Positions 22,871 to 35,178 are shown, counted from the stretch's first letter. The stretch: DNA of 64,000 nucleotides from Massariosphaeria phaeospora (GCA_011032825.1 JAADJZ010000003.1:186001-250000), one strand, 5' to 3'. A program made the numbers and translations. The notes: generated from the letters alone by a model not told the origin.

Positions 22871-23803
22871 ATTCAGTGTTCTGGGCAACAAGGCTGGGAC
22901 TAAGGCCTCCCGGCCCCCGTAAGCCGTGAATCGAAGGCAGTAGGTACGGAGGCAACGCACCGCATCGGTCGGTCATGTTGTGGCCTCGCCGACGCAGTGT
23001 TGAATGCATGGTCGGGAGGACTCGAAGAGAGTTCGCAGTACGATCAGCGTCGTGGCCAGAAATTGTGTAGTCGTGTCGTGCGGATGCCCGGGCGGTACCC
23101 CCGTGCCCCCGTCGTCCTCGATGGCGGGGAATCTTTTGGTGCGACATAAGCACGCATCCACCCCACCCTAGGTATCTATCCAACCAGGGCACTGCTGACC
23201 GTCATACCACCGTGGTACATCGAGAGCCGCATTACAGCCCTCTGCCAAAAGAAAGACCAACACCGACACCATCACCGTGCTCGAACATGATATGGGTTCG
23301 TGGCTATGCTTACGCCGCACAGCCCCCAATCTGTCTGACACGCATACGGTTAGCGTATCTGCCCACTGCCCGTTTACAACTTTACCCAATGCAATCCAAC
23401 GTCATGTTCATAGCCGCCCCGTTCACCACTCGTCCTCCTCGAGCTAGCCCTAGCCGTCTTTTTGTGATACGCCTTATCGTACAATGGTGAATGCGTCGTC
23501 GTCACCGACCACAGCCTCTCGATCCTGACTGTGGAGCGAATCCAAGACGCCATGGAGCAAGTCTAGCGTGTCACCGGGTGGGTAACATCCAGGGTTGATT
23601 AACGATCTCGCGCGACTCCCTTTTTGTTGGGCGCGTAATCCCAACGCGAACGCGAACGCGAACTTAGCTATAAAGTCGCATCCTCCGGAGTGCGCGGCTT
23701 CGGCGACGACTACAATCTCTGCGCCCTACAAAAGCACCCGGAGCCCCAGACAAAACACCGGGCAATCCAGCAATCGTAACTGCTCCGTCGACCCCGCAGA
23801 AGA

Positions 23804-25669
23804 ATGGCGAGCCCCACGTACGCCGTTTTGGCACTGCTGCCGCTCGTGTCCTGGTTTCTCTATACGCAACTCACGCGATGGCGTTTCAAGAAGTTCGCCA
23901 ACATGCCATATGTGAAGCCTCCATCTTTACTGCTCGGCAATCTAAAGCATATGGACGAAACCATGAAGAAGATTGGAGACCCGCGCCACCATCCAGGTTC
24001 GTGATCCCCTTGTCTGGTCTTGGGTAGAACACCACAACTAACGGCATAACAGACTATGTGTTCAGGGACATGTCTCGATCTATGGCTAACCCAGAGCTGG
24101 TATTTGTAGATCTGCGGCCCGCCTTCTATCCAATGCTGGTCATCGCATCGCACGATATTGCGGAACAAGTCTCAAAAAGCTCGAAAGCTTTCCACTACGG
24201 CTGTACCAAGTCTCCAACCGTACATGCCCTCGGACCCCTAATTGGAACCCGCTCCATCCTTTCATCTGAGGTACACTCTAAACTCCATCTTATCGCCGGA
24301 ACGCATGCTTCACTTCTGCTGAAGTATTGCTTACAGTTTCCCCGCGGACAAGGCTGACATACCAATCAGGGAGAGACTTGGAAAACACTCCGTAAACAAT
24401 TCAATCCTGGGTTTGCCCCCCAGCATCTGATCACTCTTCTACCGCCGATCCTGGACAAAACATCCATTTTCATGACCAAGTTAGACCGCATAGCTCAGTC
24501 AGGCGAAGCGACCGCAATGGAGCCCTACTGTAATAACCTGACTTTCGATGTCATAGGCAAGGTGGTCACTGGCCTCGACTTCGACGCACAGGACGACGTA
24601 TCGCATGGCAACGACATCGTTCGACATTTCCGTGACGCCATGGCTACCTATACCGATGATGATGGATTCTGGTCAGTGGCAAATATCCCCAAGTATATCA
24701 AGCGACACATCCTTTGTCGACAAGTGGACGCTTCGGTTAAGCGTTGTGTCACGGAGAGATTCGAGAAGATCAAAGCGGAGCGAATATCAGGGAAAAAGCA
24801 ATCGAGCGATCGTTCGGTTCTCGCACTTGCCTTGCAAAACATCGACGCGCTCACCAAAGACGCCCTCCAAGACATAGCTGACCAGATCAAAACCTTCCTA
24901 GTCGCTGGTCACGACACGACCTCGATCCTTCTAGAACGGCTCTTCCACGAGCTTTCCATCAACCCCAAATGTCTCGCCACCATCCGTGCCGAACACGACG
25001 CCATTTTTGGTGATTCTGATCCGCGCGACGTCTTCCTTGCTCGACCCGATGAAACCATGCGAGACCTCTCCTACACGTCGGCTTGTATTAAAGAAGCCCT
25101 CCGCCTCTGGCCGCCTGCAGGCTCCGCTCGTTGGTCTACAGAAGGGAACGGCTTCAAGGTGCGCAAAGAGGACGGCCACGAAATCGTTGTCGACGGCATG
25201 GTCTTGTATCTCAACCACTTCCTTATCCAACGTGATCCAAAAGTCTACGGAGAGAGCGCAGATGACTTCGTGCCGGAGCGCTGGCTCGGCAATACAAACA
25301 CCTCCACAACAGCAGGCGACGACAAATCCCAGAGCGGAGCGAGCAAGATTCCTGTCTCCGCCTGGAGGGCATTCGAGCGTGGACCGCGGAACTGTATCGG
25401 CCAGGAGGTGACGAATCTGGAGGCGAGGGTGATCTTGGCCTGTGTCATGCGCAAATACGATTTCGTCAAGGTTGGAGCGGGCGAGGTGGAGCTGGACGAG
25501 AAGCAACAGCCGATGGTGGATGAGAAAGGGAGGTACAAGACTAAGTCTGAACTGTTCAGCGTAAGTTTGAAAGAATCTGCGTGTGATAATGATGCTAATC
25601 TCTGGACAGGCAATATCCATCACCTCGAAACCTCATGACAAGTGCATAATGCGAATCAAATTGCGCTAG
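23804..25669 (+). CDS. Cytochrome P450 monooxygenase
   Basis: ER-anchored haem-thiolate monooxygenase of about 553 residues. Four exons: 23804-23996, 24053-24270, 24370-25560 and 25610-25669, with introns of 56, 99 and 49 bp (for example branch ACTAAC before 24052). The N-terminus has a membrane anchor (YAVLALLPLVSWFLY). P450 hallmarks in order: WKTLRKQFNPGF (C helix), I-helix oxygen-binding AGHDTTS, K-helix EALR (ExxR), a DFVPERW PERF-like motif, and the haem ligand loop FERGPRNCIGQE (FxxGxRxC). The last exon gives ISITSKPHDKCIMRIKLR, a normal P450 end. Substrate unknown. The GGCT-like gene lies 650 bp downstream in the same direction, but no backbone biosynthetic enzyme is near, so a metabolite cluster is not supported. 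Confidence 0.92.
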
Positions 25670-26319
25670 CCTAGCGCTTCTGCATGAGTCCAAATTGCCG
25701 GACGGGGAAGTCGAGGGTATAGTAGCTAGGGGTCAATTCCATGGATAAGGGCTTGTGGAACATTTCAATTCCTTGCATTCAGTTTGCGCGGATCCAGTAC
25801 CTTTGTATGGTCTAGTCCGCGTTGCTAGGACTTTGAGGGTATGGTATCTCAATGGTATCTTCCCGTGGAATGTGGCATTCAGGACATATGCGCATCTATG
25901 TACTTAGTGTGGGTGTAATGCAAAGGCCATCACAGGTACTAGATTATTTGCAATACAGGCATATATGATTTGTCTATACCGTACGTCATCAAGTCCTCAC
26001 TGGCCCAGAGAAACGCTGGCCCGGGCGCTCTTACTACACGTGATTAGGATTTTGCAGATGGGAAGGTGGAACCGGCCATCGGCTGTCTTTTTGTCCGCGC
26101 CGATGAGTAATCAATCAATCGCCTATGACGTCGTTGACTCCGGACGAAACATAGACGTTTAATATACTACAATTCCAATTCAAAACTGTTCAACGGTCAC
26201 CACGATACATAATATACATTGCAATCCGTCTCCTAATTGGTAAGTAGCACCCTGCTCAGCTACTGCAGGAACCGCCCAATAACACGTTGTGCACAGACAG
26301 CACGCAATCCGGTCCCACG
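25670..26319. other. Intergenic spacer, P450 to GGCT-like gene
   Basis: 650 bp between two genes read in the same direction. I see no gene or strong regulatory motif in it. Confidence 0.5.
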
Positions 26320-27468
26320 ATGACCTCGTCGGCCGCACCCACACCCACGGCGCCGGACACGTCGAACTTAGACAACAGCCGTCAGACGCCTTCTGAAAGC
26401 TCCGATGCCATCTCCAACTGCGTGCTTCGGAACCTTTTCAACATCCTACTGCACTCACGGCGCGGCAACCATGCGAGGAAGCGCGTCCACGAAGCGGCGC
26501 CGACCACTCCGCGGGACAGACTCGATGCCTCGCTGAACGACAAGCCCGTTGATGTGGGAGATCTGATACAGACAGGGGGTAGCGGACACGGGTTGGAGAA
26601 GCCGAAGACGTACCTGTACCTGGCGTACGGCTCGAATCTCTGCAACGAGACCTTCCGAGACAAGCGCGGCATCCGCCCACTCTCCCAGATCAACGTCGTA
26701 GTCCCCTCTCTCCGCCTCACATTCGACCTCCCCGGCATCCCCTACCAGGAGCCCTGCTTCGCGAACACCGCCTTGCGGGACCCGAACGCGCCCGACAACT
26801 CCGTGGGCGCAGCAGACTACCACAAGAACCGCTGGCACAAAGGCCTCGTCGGCTGCGTGTACGAAGTCACAGAGAGCGACTACGTGCACATCATCGCCAC
26901 CGAGGGCGCCGGCTCGGCCTACAAAGACATCGTCGTCACCTGCTACCCGCTGCCCGACGCGTCCACCGTGCCCGACATCCCTCTGACCCCGCCCTTCAAA
27001 GCGCACACCCTCTTCGCCGCCTCCTCATCCTCCTCGTCCGGCACAGCGCCTCGCATAACGCGGCCTGACCCCTCCTACGCGCAACCCTCGCCCCGCTACC
27101 TGCACCTCATAACGTCCGGCGCCTGCGAGCTCGCCCTGCCCGCCGAATACCGCGCCTACCTCGACGACATCCGGCCCTACACTATCACGTCCACGCGGCA
27201 AGCCATCGGCCAGAAAATGGTCATGGCGACGTGGCTGCCGTGGATCGTGCTGGTGTTTGCGCTGCAGGAGCGGTTCAAGGATGAGAAGGGGAGGGCGCCG
27301 GCGTGGTTGGCGGGGCTGAGTGGGTGGATCTTTTGGGGCGTGTGGCGCAGTTATGATGATGGGTTTCGGAGGGTGTTTGGGGAGGGGGAGAGGACGGAGG
27401 GGGTGGATGAGGGTGGGGAAGAGACGGCGGGGATGGCGGGGAAAGATGTGGGTTGGCAGGTTGTGTGA
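26320..27468 (+). CDS. Gamma-glutamylcyclotransferase-like protein
   Basis: About 382 residues, single exon, starting at ATG 26320 (MTSSAAPTPT; the open frame runs further up only through a TTG codon). The fold signature YLAYGSNL and the Glu-containing IIATEGAGSAYKDI identify the GGCT/AIG2-like family, which cyclises gamma-glutamyl amino acids to 5-oxoproline in glutathione turnover. Relatives such as GliK act in fungal thiol-containing metabolite pathways, but nothing here shows that role. The C-terminal third has two hydrophobic segments (MATWLPWIVLVFALQ and LAGLSGWIFWGVW), suggesting membrane attachment. The ~85-residue N-terminal extension is low complexity. GGCT fold likely; exact reaction uncertain. 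Confidence 0.82.
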   Translation: MTSSAAPTPTAPDTSNLDNSRQTPSESSDAISNCVLRNLFNILLHSRRGNHARKRVHEAAPTTPRDRLDASLNDKPVDVGDLIQTGGSGHGLEKPKTYLYLAYGSNLCNETFRDKRGIRPLSQINVVVPSLRLTFDLPGIPYQEPCFANTALRDPNAPDNSVGAADYHKNRWHKGLVGCVYEVTESDYVHIIATEGAGSAYKDIVVTCYPLPDASTVPDIPLTPPFKAHTLFAASSSSSSGTAPRITRPDPSYAQPSPRYLHLITSGACELALPAEYRAYLDDIRPYTITSTRQAIGQKMVMATWLPWIVLVFALQERFKDEKGRAPAWLAGLSGWIFWGVWRSYDDGFRRVFGEGERTEGVDEGGEETAGMAGKDVGWQVV

Positions 27469-28475
27469 TGAGTATGTGAATGGCAATGGCACTGGTCGGA
27501 GATAGAGGTTTGCTATGTAGGCTACTGATAGTAATCGGCCTTGCAAGAGCTTTCCGTAGCCAGGCCCGGCGCAGCGGAGTCGAATCACGATTTGTCCAGG
27601 TAATCATTCCAATGCATCGTCATCTTTCACTCTCAAGTCATATAACACATACGTCTCCGCATAATTCCTTCGGTTCCACACGTCCTTCCGTCTATCTACA
27701 TGTTGTGCAGATTGTTTCTACATTGTTCGATCTCTAATGCGATGTTATTTATTTACCTTCGGTACGTTATACTGTAGCATACGCTCCGTCTTGTACTCCT
27801 TGGTCTGCACTCGCTGGTCCTTCTTTTTGTCGTTGCCAATGGCGAGATTTCTCCTCGTTGCTCTTTGTTGGCTTGACGCACGGGTAAGTCGTGTGCGGGA
27901 AGAGATGAGAAGAGATGAGTCTGGACTTGTATGCGCGTGTGTGTATGCGTGTACTGCGGAAGCGGATCGAGTTCCATATCTGTCTCTCTTCCTTTGTAAC
28001 TGCCGTGGGCGAGTCAGTCAGAGTTGATGCCGGACCGCGCATACGAACTTGATCAAGGCGCCGCAGCTCAGCTCGGGTCGGGTCGGGTCGAAACGAATGG
28101 GCCTTCGTAAGCTCGCCGCCATCCTATTGGGTTCCCTCGCTGGTGTCGACACGTCTACGATGTCGACATCTGTACGAGTGCCTGGGTTGGGTCGATGATG
28201 CGCTGTTCGAGTCTACGGCGGTGTGCGGTGTACCTTGCTTGCGGATCGGTGACGCTGCCTGTTCGTGTCGATGGACATATGCCTGTTATCCAGGTACCTT
28301 GCCCGGTTCGGCGCGGACACGGAAACGCTGCTCTCGCTGGGAACGCTACATGCCACGAGCTGGACCGTACATCATCGGTGAACCTCGCGCTGGACTCGCG
28401 GACGGCGGGGCGCGGGGGTGTGCGACGTCGCTGTGTGTGTCTCGCGTTGTGGAAATCGGTCTGGTCTGGGTCCGT

Positions 28476-28514
28476 GTTTTTTCTTTTCTTTTCTTTTCTT
28501 TTCTTTTCTTTTCT
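28476..28514. repeat. (TTTTC)n microsatellite
   Basis: About seven copies of a 5-bp unit, TTTTC in register, on the + strand. Confidence 0.9.
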
Positions 28515-29524
28515 GAGTACAGCTTCTCGCTGGCAAGACTTCGCATGTTCGGGCTGGTGTGTGTGGAATCGGGACTCAGGAAGGTCCTTGGGCGTGGTTG
28601 TGCTCGCTCGTTGTCCGAATGTCGGCAAAATTGCTGGTCTCGCTGGGGCAAGAGTCGAGGCAGGCGTGTGGTATGTCTCTCGCTCGTCGCGTCGATCGGA
28701 GTCTGTGGGGGAATTGGAGGCGCGCTTGGTCGGTCGTCCAGCGGCTCGGTTCTGTGGAAGACAGGAGAGGAGTCAGGACCTCGGCGCGCCTGCGGACGAT
28801 GGAGCCTGGTACTGAAGACCCTTCAAAGTCGAGCATACTGTGTCAGCAATCACATCGCTCGAACCCGCACTTGCAAAGCTATCCGATGGGTAGGACACTT
28901 TGTAGGCGCGCCCATCAGAGGAGAAGACGATGGGTTATGGCGGACAGCTCGCTGCCTGCACATGCTCGAGCGCCCGGTATTCCGGCTAGTGTACGGCTCC
29001 AGAGCGACTTTCTGCAGCCTGATGCTAGGTTTGAAGGGCATTGCCATTGACAGCGGGATGGGCTTCGTCGAGCCCGCGCTCCCAAGGGGGACACAGTCCG
29101 ACGCCAGGGGACAGAGGCAGAGGGCGAGTCGCTGCGTTCGGTCGTCGCCTTGAGCTGGAGGGCAAATGTGCAGAGCCGAAAGATACCCTCGACGCTGTAT
29201 GGAGTAACTTTGGAGTGACTATCTTGCGATTACGGGCGCGCCCGCAAGAAGAATCTGCTCGGTGTCAAGGCGAAGAGAGCGCGCGGTATGTCCAATCCTC
29301 GCCTTACGCTCGAGTTCATTGTATGGCTCCAAAAGACATCTAGTTATCTTCGAAGTTGGATGTCAGTCTGGGAGTGACTCGCGGGCGGGTGGAGCTCGTT
29401 CAGGGCGTGTTCGCGTTTGCGCTTGCGATAGTCACAGGCTTATGGAAGAGTCAAAAGAAGGGGGTATGCAGTCTTCCAGCATTCCTCTTCGAGTTCGAGG
29501 TTCGACTGCTGCGGACCTGGCTTG

Positions 29525-30180
29525 GCTTGGAGGTTCTTGTCTGCGGGAGTGGGTTTGTTCGTCGTGGACGCGCTCGCCATGGTAGTCGGCCGCTAGATCT
29601 TGAAGTCGAGGCCTCGGGGCGCGCGCGACTTGTTCGTAATCGGCAGTCTGCCTCACAGGACGTGCGGCTCGAGAAAGCGTTATGAAGCTGGGTATCTGGC
29701 GTTGGAGTTGCTTGTCAGCCGGCTTGGGATGCCTCGTGGCGGCGGCAGCGAAGAGGGCGAAGTCACTCAAGAGGACGGGAAGTTTGAGGTCCGCATTTGC
29801 TTGCCATTAGCAGAAATCCGTGCTCAAAGTCAAAGCCTGGTCGACAGGCTAAGTTATCACTGCCGTCTGCTTGGCTTCGGAGTTGCTTGTCTGCCAGCTT
29901 GGATGTGTTGCAGACGCGGCCGCGAGCAAAGGGCTCACTGAAGACTCAAGAGGACGCGAAGTTTGAGCTGCGCGTCTGCTCGTCATGAGGTGTTGGGACT
30001 CGAGAGTCGATTGAGTCAAATTTGTCGAGTCGGGGTGTCTGGCTCCAGAGCTGCTTGCCTGCCAGATCGAGCACCTCGCGGACGCCGCCGCGAAAGCTAC
30101 GGGGTCGTTGAGGAGGACAGGAAGCTCAAGCCGCGCGTTCGCATGCCATCAGCAGACCTTGGTGTTTGGGCTCGAAGACT
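29525..30180 (+). repeat. Diverged ~170-bp tandem array
   Basis: At least three, probably four, imperfect units. One anchor, GAGTTGCTTGTC and variants, recurs near 29530, 29705, 29880 and 30049. A second, GAGGACGGGAAGTTTGAG and variants, recurs at 29771, 29950 and 30113. Spacings are 163-179 bp. It is not frame-locked. Confidence 0.65.
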
Positions 30181-31013
30181 GTATGTTGCATACGTAATGC
30201 TCGAGATGCTGTGGGTTTGGTGTTGCGAGGTCGTCGCCACGGTGAGCGCTGGTGACAAGCCGGCCAGTGTTCAGCGCGAGGGCGCGCGACCGCAGAGAGG
30301 CCCAGGTAGCACGCGACATGTTTTTGTGGACTTCGTGTGTGTTTCTGAGCTGGTAGAGGGGAAAAGAGCCTCAGGAAGTGCCCCCTCGTTCTGGGGCGGG
30401 TTTGCTGCTTCGGTGTCCGCGGGCCACCTCAATGGCGGGCAGCCGCAAGCCGAACCTTTCGCGCACGACGCCTTCTGAGGGTTGGATCCAAGTCACATAC
30501 CGGGCGTCTAAAGGCTTTGTAGAGCCTTTGTAGATGCTCAGTCTCTCTCGCATGGGCGCACATCGTCGAGGCTCCACCACCGTGAGGGTTTGGCCGCGCC
30601 TTGTGAGCCAGAAAGAGCGTCTCATAGAGCTCAGTCGTTACATGGCGATATTGCAAAATCGTGGGTGTCAGACATGGTTCAGGGTGCGTCTGAATGTGCT
30701 CGACTGCGTTCTGGAGTTGACAAGCCTTGAGTCCGCGACGATTCAGCAGGGCGGGCATCAGATTTCGCCCTACAAACACAGCACAACAACACACGCTCAA
30801 CAAGCATCCGAGAAGCAGTCCGATGGCCCTCAATCAAGCACTTCAAATTGCTACGGGAACGTAGGGCAGAATCCATCGTGAAGCCTCACTATGGCGGCCA
30901 TCGTATGTCGCTCTTGAATCGCAACACCACCAGCTTGCTGGCAAACATCTTCACCATGTATGTATATCTACAAAACTATCACACCATCTGAAAGACCTGC
31001 AAAACAAACAACT

Positions 31014-31090
31014 CCTTCTTCTTCAAGCACTCGAGCAAAGCTCAAGCGACTCAATGAAAAAAAAATGGTTGCAACAAAAATTGTGCCGGC
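31014..31090 (+). repeat. Short dispersed repeat, copy A
   Basis: Contains CTTCTTCTTCAAGC, an AGCAAAGC block and GACTCAATGAAAAA, then an A/T-rich ACAAAAATTGTGCC tail. Copies B and C on the + strand share the whole arrangement; copies D and E share the core on the - strand. Confidence 0.6.
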
Positions 31091-31637
31091 AGACAGCCTC
31101 CCACCGTGCAATAGGAGGTGCCTGAACTCACTCCCCAGTACCCCAGGAGGACGCTGAGCTGCTTCAGGGAATTCAAGAGCTCCCCGAGGCCCGACCGAGT
31201 CACCAGAAGGTAGCCCAGAAACCCCAAACCAATCCTTCGGTACACGGGACATACCATTCTGGGAACTTCGAGATAGTGGAGGGAAGGAGGGATGGAGGAG
31301 ATGCCCTTTAAGTACCCAGGGAGAGGCGCTAGTGGGATGACTCAGCGACGGCGCTAGATACAAGAAACGTGACGAAGGAGGCAGCGGCGGCGCCCTCGGC
31401 AGGTGGGGCAGACGGGGCAGTCGGGGGATTGGCTGGCCGGACGCCGCTCTCTAGACGGGGTCTAGATGGGGCGTGGCAGATTCGTTGAGAGGCCATACGT
31501 CATAGGACGATGGCGCTGCGTTTCTGGCCTGCTGCATGATAGTATTCACTGACGATTCCTAGGCCTCTGGCGCACGCAAGCCTGACGCCATGCTTCCTCC
31601 TCAATGGCCATGAATCTTGAGGTTTGCTTGTAAACAG

Positions 31638-32000
31638 TTCCCTACCTACGCTCGACGCCTCGACGCACTGAACGCTCTTCCTTTCTACGCAGCATTCGAC
31701 AATGCTGGCAACGTTCAGCTTCGAGTCCCCAGCGCTCTTCGCGCTTCCCTCACCGACGACGCGACCCGAGTCCAGCTGCTTCTTCTGGCCACCGTGCAGA
31801 TTCGGGACGCAGAAACACCGTCTGGTAAGCTTGCCCGGTATACTTGATCTACACTCCTGGCGCTAACTTCCGACTCCATAGACTTTCAGACGCGCACCTC
31901 ATCCACCCCTCCAGAACCTCCACGCATTATGCAGCCCGCCAAAGCCAGTCGTAACCATCTGGTATTTGTCACCCACACGGTGGAACGTGTTAAGCGTTAG
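31638..32000 (+). CDS. Hypothetical protein, 3' part of a doubtful gene
   Basis: Not recognised. An open segment (FPTYARRLDALNALPFYAAF..., to about 31824) is followed by a good intron: donor GTAAGC at 31825, branch GCTAAC at 31862-31867, acceptor ATAG ending at 31881. The second exon reads on in frame (DFQTRTSSTPPEPPRIM...) to TAG at 31998-32000. The 5' end is unclear: the in-frame sequence has no ATG, and an acceptor AACAG ends at 31637, so earlier exons may be missing or lost. It converges on the lysozyme-like gene, with 218 bp between them. It could be a gene fragment. Moderate evidence for splicing, none for function. Confidence 0.38.
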
Positions 32001-32218
32001 AGGGAGGCAAGATTTAAGATAACTATATGGATAGATTCGATCTCCTCTGAGACTAGTCTTATACCAGAAGCGAGTGTGGCTATGAAACACCGAGATTCCT
32101 CTACTCTCCACCTATTTCCCTTCCGTTCAACAATCTCCATCTCTCCAGCCTCTACGCCCTCCCCTTGAGCATTCGCGCAAACTTTTATCCAGCCTCTACA
32201 CCTGTCCAGTCATCATCC

Positions 32219-32902
32219 TCAGCACACCGAGCCAGTAAGACGGTTGGCAATATCGGATACATAGCTGTCGGTAGCGCCGAGCCCGTTGCTCAGGTTGCTG
32301 TCGTCGATGCTGCCAGAGTTGTACAGCCTCAGCGCACTGTATATGGTGCGAGCATCATCCGCATTTCCCTCCTGCTGCAAATTTCCCTTGAAATGCTGCG
32401 TGCCCGAGTTCACCATCCCGTTGATCTGGTCCTGTAACACTGGTCAGCACCTTTCTCGAATGTTCTCACGCTATAGACTTACCTGGCTCAAGCCATGCTG
32501 TCCCGGAAACCCAGGGCTCCCATCCGCCTGCATCAGCCCGCAGCTCTGGCTTCCGTCTGGCGCCGTGGTGCAACCGACACCCACGTTGCCGCTGCTCTCC
32601 TGCAGGATGATGGCGAGGATGACGCGCTGTTCGACGCCGATGGAGGCCGCGGCGCTGTTGATCGCGTTGTACATGCGGCCGATGTCTTCGCCGGTGTCGC
32701 CCGTGGAGAACATGTTGTTCTTGTTGGCGTTGAAGATTGTGTCGAAGGACTCCCAGCTGGACTGCGGCGGGAAGTTCGAGGCCGGGCCAGAGAAGAATTG
32801 CCCGCAGGTTTGGCCGATGTGGGCGATGTTGGACGAGGGGGTGGGCGCAGAAGCGGTGAGACCGGCGAGGGCCGCGAGGACGAGGGCGGGGAGGGAGTAC
32901 AT
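32219..32902 (-). CDS. Secreted lysozyme/lytic-transglycosylase-like protein
   Basis: About 210 residues from two exons, 32902-32483 and 32431-32219, split by a 51-bp intron (GTAAGT donor, CTGAC branch, ACAG acceptor, phase 0). I chose ATG 32902 because it begins a clear signal peptide (MYSLPALVLAALAGLTASA). The mature part has the SLT/lysozyme-like segment VEQRVILAIILQESSGNVGV, whose Glu in LQESSG is the likely catalytic acid, then CGLMQADGSPGF. Such proteins would cleave or bind N-acetylhexosamine polymers outside the cell, for example bacterial peptidoglycan; the substrate is inferred. The upstream in-frame sequence is basic and probably leader. Confidence 0.82.
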
Positions 32903-35178
32903 GGTGATGAAGAAGTTGGTAAGACTATTGAGAAGGCTGCGGTGTAAGTTAGTGGATGAGAGAAGAAGAGTTGGCTGTTTGGATGGTGTCTTCCTCGGGG
33001 CTTTCCTTCGGAGTCTTATACTTCGACAGAGTCTGGGGTCTACTGATCGCAAGTCAACTCTTCTCCTCCGGTGCGGCCCTCAAGTGAGATGGTCGCCGTT
33101 CTATCCTCACCGCTGATCATCTCGATACACACCACCCTGGCGTAGTCAGTCGTCGGTGAAGCCACGAGGGAGGTTCTGTGCTGACCGCCTTGGGCAAGAC
33201 TAATAGAAGCGGTCAGAGGTCTACGAGAAACGATGGAAAACGCTGCTCAGACTGGCCATTATGCTATGGCAAGGCCCCGAAGTGGCCTAGAAGTCTGGCT
33301 TAGGAGCCTTGCAAACGAACTGAAGTCTTTGTAACAGTCAGCATAGCCGGTCCCAGACTTGTAGAACGCTTTCCACATCCATGCAGAACACTGAGAGTGG
33401 AAGCAATTAGCTCGGATTCAACTACCATCGAGGCAGAGGCAGCTACTGAGACAGATACGATGGCTCAATCCATGCCTACGAGACTAGAAACACAACTATA
33501 GGCAATTTTCACCCGAAGAACTTGACCTGTCGCCTTTCTCGAATCGGCCCAATTTGACTGTTGTAGTTCTTAGTGTAGCATGGCCATAAGAGCAACTCAT
33601 TTCTGCTTCCATCCAGTGTTACATCGTACCCTTAACATCAAGTCACCTCTTACTATCGGAGGAAGACGTCACGTCACGTACATCTCGCGCTGCTACATCT
33701 ACTATTCCCTTATTCCCGCGTGAAGTTAGGGTCGGTAAAGAAGACCACAACCAGGGTTTGCAAGTCACCAGCCTCAAATAGACAAACAGAACGCTCCATC
33801 AGCACGAATAATCAGAAAATAGATTAACGCTACCATCAGCCGGACAAGATGCTCCACGGCACATCTCGTAGTATTTACATACGAAGCGGCTATTGCTCTA
33901 TCCGGGCTGTTTACGTGCTAGAGTCTGCCTTTCACTAATCGCCTTGCATGGGTCCGATGCGGCGCTTATGTACTTTCCAGGGCAGCTGCTGAGCTTACCT
34001 ACTTGATGAACTACCTCCCATGCGGTTCGAATAAGCTTCGCTGACGGCGGCACGGGAAGACGGCTGTTCTTAGAGAAAAGCTTGGTCTGGCTGGACATGG
34101 TGGTGTGTGCGCTTGAGGGGAACGAATACCATGTTCCAATTGCCACGGCTTGAACTTTCCGTTCAGACTCCAATCCGTATCTCATTTAGACATATAGAAA
34201 ACGAAGAGTCTCATAGTCACGTACCTGCAGTGTTGGGCATATCTCCTACATAGGTAAGTATCAACAGTCGGCTTAGGCATGAAATGTGGTTCGCCGAGCA
34301 ACCTTGGAAACAACAGCTTTCAAAGTCATGGGGTGCTTAGAAGCTTGTCCAGCTCAAGCCGTCTTACTCACAGAGATAGACTGACTAATCATGAGCATCC
34401 ATGGATGCAAGGTTGACACGTGATCTTGGTAGTTCCATCTCAACACTGGGACTACCTATGCTCCATAGATAATGGAGTCGAAGGTGCACTGTGTCCTGGT
34501 GGTCTTGGGGCTGGGGAACAATTCGGCGTAGCATAAGACGTTCATCTGGCAATTGTCAAGTAAGTTTCACATGGAAACGTCGCCTTGGGCACGATGAACC
34601 CCGCCCCGCGTCCATCAACCAGGTCGCAGACTTGCCGGAGGTGCTACGAAAGTCCTGCTGTCTTCGCCAAACACCTGGTCTGGCCAGCGGCAATGCCAAT
34701 TTTCCAGGAGCCAGCCAATGAGGCCCCGAGCGCAAAGCTTCGTGGTTCCTTGGCTTTTGCTTAGCGTCAACGTACCGCAGCTCACGGCCTCGAGTTCCGC
34801 GACATGGTGATGGAGGTTTGGGGAGTTGATGCAGTGCTAACAATAGTCCAACATGTCCTCGCGATGAACGAGAGGTCAAAGGGCGCCTGACCAGCTACAC
34901 GAGCCCTCGTATTCAGCCACGATGCGGTACGACCCCGCGAAGCCTTGTCTGCGGGCGCATGCCACGCGACGGCAATATTTCCTGCATGAGAGCTGAGGCC
35001 GAATACGAGCTCTCCCACCAACCACCTGCCAATCTCAATCGACGATTTCTCTCCACGTCGCGGTCAAAACGCCATCGTTCGCTTTACCCGTTCCTATAAT
35101 GTCTAGTCCGACTCTCCATGTTCGATTCCCTCGCTCTGCGACCTGTTAAGGAGTTTTGCGCTTTGCCGTCGAGCTATC
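32903..35178. other. Intergenic region upstream of two divergent genes
   Basis: About 2.3 kb between divergently read genes. One minus-strand open frame (33898-34185, 95 codons, with a possible shorter start MSSQTKLFSKNS) has no recognisable domain, and I do not call it a gene. Nothing else is supportable. Confidence 0.45.

Larger units (their letters stand above)
20856..23803. other. Intergenic region with degenerate repeats
   Basis: About 2.9 kb without a supportable gene, between the F-box pseudogene and the P450. Open frames are short and lack domains. It contains a diverged pair of direct repeats (22381-22552 and 22698-22870) and a CGAACG-type short run near 23646-23662. Confidence 0.5.
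27469..31637. other. Gene-poor interval with diverged tandem repeats
   Basis: About 4.2 kb. Open frames up to 336 codons exist (28143-29153 +) but have no domain, repetitive composition and overlapping rivals on both strands. The interval carries a TTTTC microsatellite, a ~170-bp diverged tandem array and one copy of a short dispersed repeat. No gene is supportable. Confidence 0.5.

Noticed and set aside
23804..27468. P450 plus GGCT-like gene as a secondary-metabolite cluster
   Set aside because: Only two tailoring-type genes; no synthase, transporter or regulator beside them.
28143..29153. 336-codon + strand frame
   Set aside because: No domain, crosses a TTTTC microsatellite, competes with equally long frames and lies in a repetitive gene-poor zone.
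33898..34185. 95-codon minus-strand frame
   Set aside because: No family, no signal peptide and no neighbouring exon that completes it.
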